From Streptomyces sp. CB02056 (GTDB lineage: Bacteria; Actinomycetota; Actinomycetes; Streptomycetales; Streptomycetaceae): a stretch of 64,000 nt of DNA. The stretch lies in the NCBI RefSeq assembly GCF_001905545.1, contig NZ_LIPD01000004.1, positions 62,001-126,000 on the forward strand, in the 5' to 3' direction. Position numbers and translations under genes: made by a program. This document shows positions 8,550 to 16,543 of this stretch, piece after piece; the first letter of the stretch is position 1; every line of letters begins with the position of its first letter. The notes below the pieces were generated by a model. That model ran no database searches, was not told the origin of the DNA, and was given only the letters and a program-made list of their open reading frames with translations.

Positions 8550-9527
8550 TCACCCGCGCGACTCTACGGCAGCGGTGCGCCGGAGGGTGCCGCGTTCGGT
8601 GAGCGCGACCGCCCCGACCGCCAGGACCAGCACCGCGGCCGCCACCTGGGCGCCCTGGACCAGGGGGGTCAGCCCGGGGACGGCCGTCCGCAGCTCGGTC
8701 ACCCGGGTCGTCGTCGCCCCGAAGGCCACCAACTGCCAGGCGCCCCAGCCGAACAGCGAGCCGGCCGCCGTCCAGACCACCAGCAGCGGCCCGAGCAGCC
8801 GGCGCCCCGGACGGACCCGGAAGACCAGGACCAGCAGCGCCGCCGCCGCGGCCACCGCCATCACCGCGGTCACCCCGTTCATCACCGCCACGCCCCGGGA
8901 CCGGCCGTCCACCAGGTCCTGCGGCACTCCGGCGGTGCCGCCGAACGCCCAGTAGACCCGGGCCGCCGCGACACCCGCGGCGAGCAGCGCGGCGACGCAG
9001 GCGAGGACGCGCTGCACGGTCAGGGTGGGGGAGTCGGGCAGGTCGCCGATCCGCTCCCGCAGCAGCCCGGCCCAGCGCCGGCGGGCGTACAGCACGAAGG
9101 CGGTGATCAGCGCGAGGCCCTGGACGGCGAAGCCGCCGTACACCACGGGGAAGACCCAGCCGCCGAGGCCCTTGTCGTCCGGGTCGGCGCTCTCCGGCCC
9201 CAGGACCAGGAGGCTCAGCAGGTACAGCGGCAGCGCGACCAGGATCGTGCCGAGCAGACCGGTCGCCACCCACATCGGGAACGCCACCAGCCCGGCCGGC
9301 GCCCGCCGCCCCCACGGCCGGACGAACGCCAGCGCCAGGGCCACGGCGATCGCGTCCATGCCGAAGGTCAGCAGGTTCACCAGCCACAGCCGGTCCATCT
9401 CGCCGGGATCGCCCGCCCCCACCGGATGCCCGGTCAGCCACAGCAGCTTCAGCGTCAGGTACGGCCCGGTCGCCGCCACCGCCGTCCACGCCGCCCCGGC
9501 CCGCACCACGTGCTCGTTGATCCTCAT
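8550..9527 (-). CDS. Polytopic membrane protein of the two-component operon
   Basis: A 325-residue protein with about eight hydrophobic segments and no recognised catalytic motif. It starts MRINEHVVRAGAAWTAVAAT and carries a short loop with acidic residues (GPESADPDDKG). It is the first gene of the operon and touches the kinase gene, so a sensory or accessory role is inferred. Proteins of this type often precede NarL-type kinases in streptomycetes. Confidence 0.85.
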   Translation of the reverse strand: MRINEHVVRAGAAWTAVAATGPYLTLKLLWLTGHPVGAGDPGEMDRLWLVNLLTFGMDAIAVALALAFVRPWGRRAPAGLVAFPMWVATGLLGTILVALPLYLLSLLVLGPESADPDDKGLGGWVFPVVYGGFAVQGLALITAFVLYARRRWAGLLRERIGDLPDSPTLTVQRVLACVAALLAAGVAAARVYWAFGGTAGVPQDLVDGRSRGVAVMNGVTAVMAVAAAAALLVLVFRVRPGRRLLGPLLVVWTAAGSLFGWGAWQLVAFGATTTRVTELRTAVPGLTPLVQGAQVAAAVLVLAVGAVALTERGTLRRTAAVESRG

Positions 9528-9655
9528 GCCCCCACGGTCCCGCCGGGCCGGGCGCCGGGGCCTCCGCCCGGGGCGCGATCCCGCTCCCCCTGGCGGGGGA
9601 TCTCGGCGGGCGGGGGCTCCTCCGGCGGGTCCTCTCCGGGCGGCGGGCTCCGGCC

Positions 9656-10204
9656 TCAGGCCATCCGGTGGATCACCCGGTCCTCCTCGTCGGTGCGGCC
9701 GTCCGGGTCGGCGACCAGCCCGAGCCGCTCGGCGAGCCGGCGCGAGGGCAGGTTGTCCGCGTGGATCAGGGCGACCACCGGGACGCCGGGGTGGCGCGGC
9801 AGCGCCTCCGCCATCGCCGCCCGGGCCGCCTCCGCCGCGTACCCGAGGCCCCAGGCGGACGGCCGGAACCGGTAGTAGAGGTTGAACACCCGCTCCCCGT
9901 CCAGGGTGTGCAGGTAGAGCCCGGCGAACCCGATCACCGTCCCCGGGTCCTCCCGGGTGGCGACGGCGCAGTACCCCACCCCGTCCCGCACCCAGTCGGC
10001 GACGAACCCGTCCAGCATCTCCCGCGCCTGGACGAGCTCCCGCTGCGGCCCGTGCGGGTTGTACCGGTTGGTCTCCGGATCCCCGTGGATCGCGAACACC
10101 GCCCCCACGTCCCCCTCCCGCGGCCGCGTCAGCACCAGCCGCTCGGAGACGGCGACGACGCTGCGGGCGGTGTGGTCGGTACGGTCGGTGGTGGTGGTGC
10201 TCAT
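9656..10204 (-). CDS. GNAT family N-acetyltransferase (RimJ/RimL-like)
   Basis: The 182-residue protein begins MSTTTTDRT at 10204, with GGGGGGG 4 bases upstream. It has the RimJ-like pattern: SERLVLTRPREGDVGAVFAIHGDPETNRY, a central GTVIGFAGLYL strand, a cofactor-binding turn (WGLGYAAEAARAA) and the closing NLPSRRLAERLGL. It should transfer an acetyl group from acetyl-CoA to a protein terminus or small amine; the substrate is unknown. A palindrome at 10226-10254 directly upstream suggests specific repression. Confidence 0.88.
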   Translation of the reverse strand: MSTTTTDRTDHTARSVVAVSERLVLTRPREGDVGAVFAIHGDPETNRYNPHGPQRELVQAREMLDGFVADWVRDGVGYCAVATREDPGTVIGFAGLYLHTLDGERVFNLYYRFRPSAWGLGYAAEAARAAMAEALPRHPGVPVVALIHADNLPSRRLAERLGLVADPDGRTDEEDRVIHRMA

Positions 10205-10225
10205 GGTGCCCCCCCGTGTCTCACG

Positions 10226-10254
10226 TAATAGGTCCATCGCAAGATAGACCATTA
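10226..10254 (-). promoter_or_regulatory. Palindromic operator upstream of the acetyltransferase
   Basis: An AT-rich inverted repeat lies 22 bases before the start codon. The inner arms, GGTCCATC (10231-10238) and GATAGACC (10243-10250), differ at one position, and the outer TAATA and ATTA continue the symmetry. AT-rich patches are rare in this DNA. The binding protein is not evident nearby; a PadR-, MarR- or TetR-type repressor is possible. Confidence 0.45.
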
Positions 10255-10284
10255 CCCCGACACTCGCCCGCCCATTTCCGCCCG

Positions 10285-11349
10285 CTACAGGATCGGCTCA
10301 CACCCGATCGCCTGGCCGCCGGCCGTGAGGAACTGCTTCCAGGCCTCGTCGGAGGTGGAGAACAGGTGCCCCAGGTGCCTGATCGTGCCGATCCGGAAGT
10401 AGACGGGGCGACCGTGGCAGGTCACCACGATCTCGTCCCGGGGGAGGGACCCCACCCAGCGGGCACGGCCGAACGCCGGCCTGGTGTCCCGGTCGGTGGC
10501 ATCCGGCCGGAGCCGGGACTCGGTGGCGATGACGAGGGAAGAGGTGCTCCCGTGCGCATCCTCAGGCGTGATCTCGCAGGTCCACAGGGGATCGGATCCC
10601 ACGGTCACGGCCTCCCTGTAGCGCTTGTCGGGCGAGCGCTGGACGGAGACCCCCGGCAGGCCGCAGACCGCGTCGCCGTCGAGCTCCCGCTCGGTGGCGG
10701 CCGGGGCCAGCTCGTGCAGGACGGGCAGCGGCGCCTTGCCGCAACCGCGCTGGTCCGCGATGCGGTCGGCCGCCGACACGGCGAGCCGGGCGAGCTTCAG
10801 CGGGTCGGGATCCTTCCCGGAGTACGCGGTGACCCTGGCCCAGAGCCCGTTGGGGCAGCCCTCGGGGAGCAGTGCCCACGCCTCGTCGCCACGGACGGCG
10901 CCGACCGCGCCACCGTTCGCCGAGGCGGCGAACGTCCGGGCGCCGGGAGGGATCGGGAGGTGGAACACATCCTTGCTCTCGCCGAGGGACACCCGGATGT
11001 TCCGGTCGTCACCGAACATCCCGCCGGCCACCTGCACGGTGCAGACCGCCGTGCCGCGGCTGACGTTCCCCTCGTACGGCTCCGCGCTGACCTTGCCCGA
11101 CCCGAGCGCTTCGTTCACCGCCCGTGAGCTCACCACCTCGTCGCACACGCTGTCCGGCCCGAACCTGTTGGTCATGTCGTCCGCCAGCAGCGCCCACCCG
11201 GCGACCCCCAGCCCGGCCACCAGCCCGACCGCCGCCACTGCCATGACCCCGGCCCGCACCCGCAGCCCCCGCGTGGTGAACCCCCGCCGGTCGAGCGCCG
11301 CGTCCATCCGCCCGACCGGGCCGTTGGCGGAGCCGTTCTTGTCTTCCAT
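10285..11349 (-). CDS. Eight-cysteine single-pass membrane protein, paralog 1 of the WXG-linked array
   Basis: The 354-residue protein has a short cytoplasmic segment with DRRGFTTRGLRVR (residues 20-32), one transmembrane helix (about 33-55) and a 300-residue ectodomain. The ectodomain has eight cysteines in fixed contexts: SVCDEV, AVCTVQ, GCPNG, GCGKA, AVCGLPG, WTCEI, VTCHG and the terminal GCEPIL, which would allow four disulfides. I do not recognise the family. It is the last gene of the array; two similar genes lie upstream. The ATG at 11349 corresponds to the starts of the paralogs. A surface, receptor or protective role linked to the two WXG-like proteins is inferred from position only. 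Confidence 0.85.
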   Translation of the reverse strand: MEDKNGSANGPVGRMDAALDRRGFTTRGLRVRAGVMAVAAVGLVAGLGVAGWALLADDMTNRFGPDSVCDEVVSSRAVNEALGSGKVSAEPYEGNVSRGTAVCTVQVAGGMFGDDRNIRVSLGESKDVFHLPIPPGARTFAASANGGAVGAVRGDEAWALLPEGCPNGLWARVTAYSGKDPDPLKLARLAVSAADRIADQRGCGKAPLPVLHELAPAATERELDGDAVCGLPGVSVQRSPDKRYREAVTVGSDPLWTCEITPEDAHGSTSSLVIATESRLRPDATDRDTRPAFGRARWVGSLPRDEIVVTCHGRPVYFRIGTIRHLGHLFSTSDEAWKQFLTAGGQAIGCEPIL

Positions 11350-11396
11350 GGTGTGTCGTTCCCCGGTTGCTGCTCGGTCGGTCGGATTCAGGCGTG

Positions 11397-11437
11397 CTCC
11401 TGCGGGCGGCCGGTCGTCAACCGGCCGCCCGCAGGAG
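11397..11437 (-). terminator. Perfect 18-bp intergenic hairpin
   Basis: Arms 11397-11414 and 11420-11437 are perfectly complementary around a 5-base loop, 8 bases after the stop of paralog 2. There is no U tract. It may be a terminator or attenuator within the array, or an mRNA-processing or stabilising element. The homologous spacer behind paralog 3 (12567-12608) keeps the hairpin. Confidence 0.65.
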
Positions 11438-11445
11438 GGGAGGCG

Positions 11446-12519
11446 TCACAGGATCGGCTCACAGCCGATCGCCTTGCCGCCGATGGTGAGGAACTGGCGC
11501 ACCAGGTCGTCCCTGTTGGGGAACAGGTAGTCGTAGGGGTCTGATTCGAATCCGCCACTGAGGGAGAAGAAGGTGTCTTTGCCCTGGCAGGTGGTGACGT
11601 ACTCGACGTACTTCCCGCTGATTCGGCGCGCTCTCCCGTACTGGGACGGATGTGAGGCGTCCTGGGTGACGGCGGTGGTCCGTGGCTCCGTGGTGATCGT
11701 GAAGGCCTGGGGCACGCTGCCGACCGCATTCCTGGTGATCACGCAGGACCAGATCGGGTCGGCTGCGGTGGTGACCTGCTGCGAGTAGCGCCGCTCGGCA
11801 CCGGGGTCCTTCGCGGGGGCGAACCCGGGCAGGCCGCATACGTCGTTCCAGTCGGGGTCCGTCTCGGCCCCCCTTGCGGACAGGCTCGTAGGAGTCGGCA
11901 ACTTCCGCTCCGCGCACCCGTTCTCCCGAGCTGCCGCGTTGGCGAAGGAGACGGCCAGCCGGACTCTCTCCTCGTCCAGGCCCAACTCGCTGCTGTGCAC
12001 TTCGGCGCGCAGCCCCTTGGGGCATCCCTGGGGAAGCAAGGCCCACGCCACGTACTTGCTCACCGAGCCGACCGAGTCGCCGGAAAACAACCGGGCGTCC
12101 GGTGCGGCGAGCTCGGCCGGGCCCTTGGTGTCGCGCTCGATGCGGAACTGTACGACCTTCTCGGTGGTTGTGAACAGACCGGATCGGACCCTGGCGGAGC
12201 AGCTGTTGTCGGGAGAGGCGTCCGTTGCGTTGAAGTCCTTGCTCTTCCTCTCGGAGATGCGTCCAGGCCCCAGCATGTCGTGCACTTGCTCCGCCGTGGC
12301 CGCGCCATTGCACACGTTGTCCGGCCCGCCGAGGTTCGTCAGCCGGTACAGCCCGAACCCCACCGCCCCTACCGGAACGAGGGAGAACGCCAGGAGTACG
12401 ACCGCCAGCCGCACCCGCAGCCCCCGCGTGGTGAACCCCCGCCGGTCGAGCGCCGCATCGACGCGCCGGGCGAGGCCCGTGGCGGAGCCGTCGGGCTTGT
12501 CGTCGTCCTTCGTTTCCAC
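11446..12519 (-). CDS. Eight-cysteine single-pass membrane protein, paralog 2 of the WXG-linked array
   Basis: The protein is 357 residues from the GTG at 12519, which gives VETKDDDK and matches the METK/MEDK-like start of paralog 1; AGGGGA lies 9 bases upstream. The cytoplasmic segment carries the same DRRGFTTRGLRVR as paralog 1, followed by a helix at about 38-58. The ectodomain repeats the eight cysteine contexts (NVCNGA, SCSAR, GCPKG, GCAER, VCGLPG, SCVIT, TCQGK, GCEPIL) but is otherwise divergent. The N-terminal coding DNA is identical to paralog 1 over 48 bases (12409-12456 and 11254-11301), which indicates recent duplication or gene conversion. Function is unknown. Confidence 0.85.
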   Translation of the reverse strand: METKDDDKPDGSATGLARRVDAALDRRGFTTRGLRVRLAVVLLAFSLVPVGAVGFGLYRLTNLGGPDNVCNGAATAEQVHDMLGPGRISERKSKDFNATDASPDNSCSARVRSGLFTTTEKVVQFRIERDTKGPAELAAPDARLFSGDSVGSVSKYVAWALLPQGCPKGLRAEVHSSELGLDEERVRLAVSFANAAARENGCAERKLPTPTSLSARGAETDPDWNDVCGLPGFAPAKDPGAERRYSQQVTTAADPIWSCVITRNAVGSVPQAFTITTEPRTTAVTQDASHPSQYGRARRISGKYVEYVTTCQGKDTFFSLSGGFESDPYDYLFPNRDDLVRQFLTIGGKAIGCEPIL

Positions 12520-12566
12520 GATGTGCTGTCCCCTGTGTGTTGCTCGGTCGGCCGGAATCACGCATG

Positions 12567-12608
12567 CCTCCGTGGGCGGCCGGTCGCGAACGGGCCGCCC
12601 GCGGGAGG
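12567..12608 (-). terminator. Imperfect intergenic hairpin, homologous to the one at 11397
   Basis: An 8-bp perfect core (12574-12581 with 12593-12600) is extended outward to 12567 and 12608 with wobble pairs and one bulge. It lies just after the stop of paralog 3 and the surrounding spacer (TGCTCGGTCGG near 12541) is recognisably duplicated from, or to, the spacer at 11371-11437. Confidence 0.5.
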
Positions 12609-12610
12609 TG

Positions 12611-13624
12611 TCAGAGGATCGGCTCGCAGTCGATCGCCTTGGCACCGGCGGTGAGGAACTGTTCCCAGGTCGTCTTGCCGATGAGGTCCCGGAAACCGTC
12701 CACTTCGAACCGGAAGCGGGTGGGCCGTCCCTGGCATGTCGCCATGACTTCGTGTTGCCCGACCCAGTGGGCTCGGCCGAAGGCCGGGCCGGGGTCGAGG
12801 GTCCACGGCTGGACGAGGCGCGGATCGGTGCCGATGGAGAAGGTGATCGCGGACCTGAGGTCCGCGTCCGAGTGGATCCTGCAGGCCCACAGCGGATCGG
12901 TCGCGTTGGTCACGGTCTCCTGATAGACGGGGCCACCGGGAGTGTCGGGCATCGTCAGCCCCGGCAGGCCGCAGACGGCGTCGCGGTTGAGGGGGCGGTC
13001 CGCACCCGCCGGGGTGAGATCGCGCGGTGCGGGGAGCGGCGCCCCGCCGCAACCCTGTTGTGCCGCGACGCGGTTGGCCACTGCGGTCGCGAGCCCGGCG
13101 AGCTTCCGGGCGTCGGAGGACCGGGACTTGACGGTGGCCCGCTGCCCGTTGGCGCAGTCCTTCGGGAGCAGCGCGAAGCCGTACGACGACTTGTGCACGG
13201 CGCCGGCCGCGCCTCCGTTCGCGGAGGCGGCGAACAGCTGGGACTCCGCGTCGTACTTGAACCTGGCGAGGTCTCCGGCCTTGGGGAGCTCGATGACGGC
13301 GAACCGGTCGTTGCCGAAGATCCCGTTGCTCACCATCGCCGCACAGGACGCGCCGGGGGTGTCCAGCTTCCCGTCGCCGTACATCGTGGCGCTGACCTTG
13401 CCCCACCCGAGCGCGTCGTTCACCTCGTCCGCGCTCACCGCGCCGTCGCACACGACGTCCGGCCCGAAGGCGTTCGTCAGGTTGTCCGTCAGCAGGAGCG
13501 ACCCGCCGCCCAGCGCGGCCAGCACCACCGTCACCACGATCCCGCGCCAGGGTCGTTGCAGCCGGTAGCGTGGCTCGTCGGGGTTGTCGGAGTTCTCTTC
13601 GTGGTTGGTCTTCTTGGTCTTCAC
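12611..13624 (-). CDS. Eight-cysteine single-pass membrane protein, paralog 3 of the WXG-linked array
   Basis: From the GTG at 13624 the protein is 337 residues; AAGGGG lies 8 bases upstream. A GTG at 13633 overlapping the previous stop is possible but has no room for a ribosome site. The N-terminal segment differs from the other two paralogs, the helix is at about 29-46, and the ectodomain has the same eight cysteine positions (VVCDGA, SCAAM, DCANG, GCGGA, VCGLPG, ACRIH, TCQGR and terminal DCEPIL). It directly follows the WXG-domain gene and is probably translationally coupled to it, so it may be the original partner. Confidence 0.85.
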   Translation of the reverse strand: MKTKKTNHEENSDNPDEPRYRLQRPWRGIVVTVVLAALGGGSLLLTDNLTNAFGPDVVCDGAVSADEVNDALGWGKVSATMYGDGKLDTPGASCAAMVSNGIFGNDRFAVIELPKAGDLARFKYDAESQLFAASANGGAAGAVHKSSYGFALLPKDCANGQRATVKSRSSDARKLAGLATAVANRVAAQQGCGGAPLPAPRDLTPAGADRPLNRDAVCGLPGLTMPDTPGGPVYQETVTNATDPLWACRIHSDADLRSAITFSIGTDPRLVQPWTLDPGPAFGRAHWVGQHEVMATCQGRPTRFRFEVDGFRDLIGKTTWEQFLTAGAKAIDCEPIL

Positions 13625-13629
13625 AGCGC

Positions 13630-15780
13630 TCACCCCTTGCCGAACGCGCCTCGGTAGGCCTTGTCGATCCCGGTTTGGTAGGCCTTCCCCACGTCGAGTA
13701 CCAGCTGCTCCGTCACAGTGCCCGTACGGTCAGCGGCCTCGGGGTCGATGCCGTACTGGCTCGCCTTGTCCACGATCATGGCGTCCAGCTGCTGTTGCCC
13801 CCCTGAGTACCGGGTGCTCACGCTGGTCGTGGTGGCGGTGTCGATCTCGGCCTTGGCGTTCTCGGCGTACTTGGCAGTCCCGACATCAACGAGGCGCTGC
13901 GCCATGTCGCCCAGCGGCACCAGTTGGGAGACTCCCGGTAGAAGAAGCCCCGGGACCACGTTCGCGGGCGTTCCGATCGCGTGGTACGCCATCCTCTGCT
14001 GCCAGTCGATGCCCGCCTTCTTCGCGTCCGCGTGGTCGACGGTCGCGTTGACGAACGCCGCGTCGAGCGAACCGAGGACCTTGGAGGACTCCTGTGTGAA
14101 GGCGGACAGGACGTGGTTCGGGCGGCCCGTCTTGTCGGGCTCGAAGGCCTCGGGCCCGTACGTGTCGAGGCGGCGGGCGATCTCCCTGGTCTCTGCCTGG
14201 TGGATGATCCGGAACGTGTCCGTGTCCTCCAGGGCGCCGCGGACCACGCGCAGCAGTTGCTCCGGCTTGGCGGTCAGCCCGTTCGGCTGGGACGGGTTCT
14301 GCAGATCCTTGCCGAGGATCTCGTGCATGTCCGGGGCGTAGTCGGCGAGCATCCTGGCCATCGGCTTGCGGAGGACCTCGGGTACCGGGAGGCTGTCGCC
14401 GGGCGTGGTGCCGCCGACGGTCTTGAGCGTCTCGTCCATGATCCGCGCGCTGACCTTGTCGTGCGGGGCGGGGTACCGGGAAGCGTCGTGGCTGGTCGTG
14501 GCGTTCTCGAGCATCTCGGCGAACATCTCGTGCGAGGTGTCGCGCAGGACGTCTCCGGGGAGCTTGCGCTCCTGGCCCTCGTCGAGCCAGCCGCGGTCCT
14601 TGAGCAGGTGGACGAGGTTCTTGTTCTGGCTCGGGTCGAGGAATTCCTGGGCAGTCTCCCGGTCGCCCCTCATCAACCTCAGCAGCGGGGCGAGCGGGTC
14701 GCCCTTCGTGGGGTCTTCGGTGAATGCCGGGCCCCACAGATCCACGCCCTTGGCCTTGCTGGAGGCCTCGTAGTCGAGCAGGTCGGTGCCGACCCTGCGG
14801 ACGAAGGCCTGGTCGAAGGTCCCCTTCGTCTCCATGAGCGCGGTGAGCGCGGGGTAGTTGTCGTTCAGCCCGCCGGCCGGACCGCCCTGGCGGCGGGCAG
14901 CCTGGAAGAGGCCGTCCTCCCAGGCCTTGCCCATGCCGGCGTCCCGGGTGCCGGTGGCGAGGACGACGGCGAGGTTGCCGTAAACGTCCTGGTAGCCCTT
15001 GGCGTTGTGGCTGCCGTGGGCCAGTCCGTCGAGGACCTTGGTGTAGTCCAGGAAAGCCTCCGGGCCGGTCTTCCCGCCGATCTGGAGGCCGTTGAGCAGG
15101 GTGGTCGCGAATTCCCTGTTCTCGGCGTTGGCGACCAGGAGGGCCTGCAGCTGCCGGAGTTCGTCGTCGGAGAGGTCGTACGCCCTGGCCATCAGGTCCC
15201 GCGCCCGGTTGGCATCGGTGACCGGGCCGGTGCCGCCAGGGGCGGGGTTGAAGGCGGTATCGCTGGCGCCGATGTCGCTCTGGAGGTGGAGGGCGGCCCG
15301 CTGGTCGGCGGCGGTGGCCTTCTCGACGGCCTTGCCCAGGCGGTCCGCGACGGCTTTGGCCTTGGCGGCCATGTCCCGTGCCAGCACCTCGCCGTCCGTG
15401 TCGTTGCGCGCGTCCTTCGGCATGCTCCAGCTGACCGTGCCGTCCGCGGAGACGGTCAGATCCTGGGTCTGCGCGTCGTGGAGTGCTGTGTCGAGGTCAC
15501 GGCGGGCGGCGGCGAAGTCCTCGGCGGCGGTCTTCATGACCGCGGCGAGGGCGGTGGCGACGGCCGAGGCCTGTTTGAAGTCGCCGTCCATGTCCTGGAG
15601 CTTCCTGGTCGCGCTGTCGGCGGCATCGCCCTTCCAGCCGGCCCGCTGTGCGGCGGTGGTGAGGTCCTTGGCGACCCGGCCGTCCAGGGCGGTGAGGGCT
15701 TTGGCGACGCCGGCCCAGGCCTCGGCCGCGTCGCTGACCCCGGAGAAGTCGGCTTCGTGCAGTTCCTTGAAGGACACCAT
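13630..15780 (-). CDS. Large WXG-domain (ESX/T7SS-like) protein
   Basis: The 716-residue protein begins with a helical hairpin of about 110 residues containing a W-x-G turn (AGWKGDAADSA, Trp49-Gly51), as in WXG100-related N-terminal domains of type VII-associated proteins. The rest is mostly helical: YDLSDDELRQLQALL, SHEMFAEMLENA, RMLADYAPDMHEIL and a C-terminal stretch GSLDAAFVNATVDHADAKK with a hydrophobic patch (VVPGLLLPGVSQLVPLG). It resembles the long actinomycete proteins grouped as DUF6571; I saw no catalytic signature of a nuclease, NADase or lipase toxin. It sits 21 bases after a smaller ESX-like gene and before the membrane paralogs, which suggests one secretion-linked unit. Confidence 0.82.
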   Translation of the reverse strand: MVSFKELHEADFSGVSDAAEAWAGVAKALTALDGRVAKDLTTAAQRAGWKGDAADSATRKLQDMDGDFKQASAVATALAAVMKTAAEDFAAARRDLDTALHDAQTQDLTVSADGTVSWSMPKDARNDTDGEVLARDMAAKAKAVADRLGKAVEKATAADQRAALHLQSDIGASDTAFNPAPGGTGPVTDANRARDLMARAYDLSDDELRQLQALLVANAENREFATTLLNGLQIGGKTGPEAFLDYTKVLDGLAHGSHNAKGYQDVYGNLAVVLATGTRDAGMGKAWEDGLFQAARRQGGPAGGLNDNYPALTALMETKGTFDQAFVRRVGTDLLDYEASSKAKGVDLWGPAFTEDPTKGDPLAPLLRLMRGDRETAQEFLDPSQNKNLVHLLKDRGWLDEGQERKLPGDVLRDTSHEMFAEMLENATTSHDASRYPAPHDKVSARIMDETLKTVGGTTPGDSLPVPEVLRKPMARMLADYAPDMHEILGKDLQNPSQPNGLTAKPEQLLRVVRGALEDTDTFRIIHQAETREIARRLDTYGPEAFEPDKTGRPNHVLSAFTQESSKVLGSLDAAFVNATVDHADAKKAGIDWQQRMAYHAIGTPANVVPGLLLPGVSQLVPLGDMAQRLVDVGTAKYAENAKAEIDTATTTSVSTRYSGGQQQLDAMIVDKASQYGIDPEAADRTGTVTEQLVLDVGKAYQTGIDKAYRGAFGKG

Positions 15781-15801
15781 CTGTCTTCCCCCTTCTGGTG
15801 T

Positions 15802-16284
15802 CTACCGGGTGGCGCGCAGGTCGGCGGCGGTCGTGATCTCGTTGGAGTGGTAGTTCTGCCGGGTCTGCTCAAGGCCGTCGGCGGCGTTGGTGAGCTTGTC
15901 GTGCAGGACCTTGCACTCCTTCAGCCACCGCTCCGTGGCGCCGGTGAGTGTGCCGCTGAAGGCGAAGCCGCGGATCTTCGTCGACGCGGTGCTCGCGTAC
16001 TCGGTGAGGCTGTGTGCGCCGGGGCCGGCCTTGCCGTTGGCGCTGTCGAGGTCGGTGGCGATCTGTCGGGCCATCCCGGCCGAGGCGCTGAGTTCGTACG
16101 GGGTGTCCAGTTGGGTGGTGACCTTGCCGGGGTGGATGAAGGGAAGGGCCGGCACGGTGCCGCCGTTGGACGAGGGCGGCGCGGGGTCGGCGTAGGGGGA
16201 GTCCTTGGCCGAGGCGAGCTCCAGGCTCGGCACCGGGTCCTTGGCCGGTGCGACCGGTCCGGTGACGAAGTTCGGGTTACCCAT
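15802..16284 (-). CDS. Small ESX-like helical protein with a YxxxE tail motif
   Basis: The 160-residue protein (ATG at 16284, GGGGAGG about 11 bases upstream) has a Pro/Ala/Ser-rich N-terminal half and a C-terminal helical hairpin from about residue 62 (LSASAGMARQIATDL, then ATERWLKECKVLHDKLTNAADGL). The hairpin ends in NYHSNE, which fits the YxxxD/E export signal of type VII substrates. It has no classical WXG in the turn. It is the first gene of the array and likely pairs with the WXG protein downstream, as ESX partners do. A TTG start at 16311 is possible but less likely. Confidence 0.8.
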   Translation of the reverse strand: MGNPNFVTGPVAPAKDPVPSLELASAKDSPYADPAPPSSNGGTVPALPFIHPGKVTTQLDTPYELSASAGMARQIATDLDSANGKAGPGAHSLTEYASTASTKIRGFAFSGTLTGATERWLKECKVLHDKLTNAADGLEQTRQNYHSNEITTAADLRATR

Positions 16285-16462
16285 GCGCGTGGAATCCTCC
16301 CCAATCGGCAAAGCGGCCGCTCCCCTGCGGCATGACGACCGTACAGGGAGCCTCCGTCAGTGCACCGACCCACCCTCCGTGATTCCGTGGGCGCGGGGAG
16401 TGGCCGGGTTCACCGGGCGTGGGTCGAGGGGGAATTGGCGGCTCGGCGCGGGCGTGGAGGTC

Positions 16463-16516
16463 TTGTTACCGGCGGGTCGCTTGCCTATCATCCCGAGTGT
16501 GACAGCTTTACTGTCA
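16463..16516 (+). promoter_or_regulatory. Promoter and TGACAG operator of the beta-oxidation operon
   Basis: TTGTTA (16463-16468) and TATCAT (16486-16491) are separated by 17 bases. The predicted start of transcription, about 16498, sits at the edge of a perfect inverted repeat TGACAG (16500-16505) and CTGTCA (16511-16516) with a 5-base AT-rich centre. A protein bound there would block initiation, as expected for acyl-CoA-responsive repression. The regulator is not proven; the MerR gene at the other end of the operon is a candidate. Confidence 0.65.
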
Positions 16517-16543
16517 AACCCGTCGGGAAGGGTTCAGCAGCCA

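Noticed and set aside
13630-15780. Polymorphic toxin with a catalytic C-terminal domain
   Set aside because: No nuclease, deaminase, NADase, ADP-ribosyltransferase or lipase motif could be seen in the C-terminal part, so a toxin function is not claimed.
16499-16543. In-frame GTG at 16499 as start of the CoA-transferase
   Set aside because: It lies inside the operator, adds residues absent from the family, and would use a TTA codon, which is rare in this group. The GTG at 16544 has a ribosome site.
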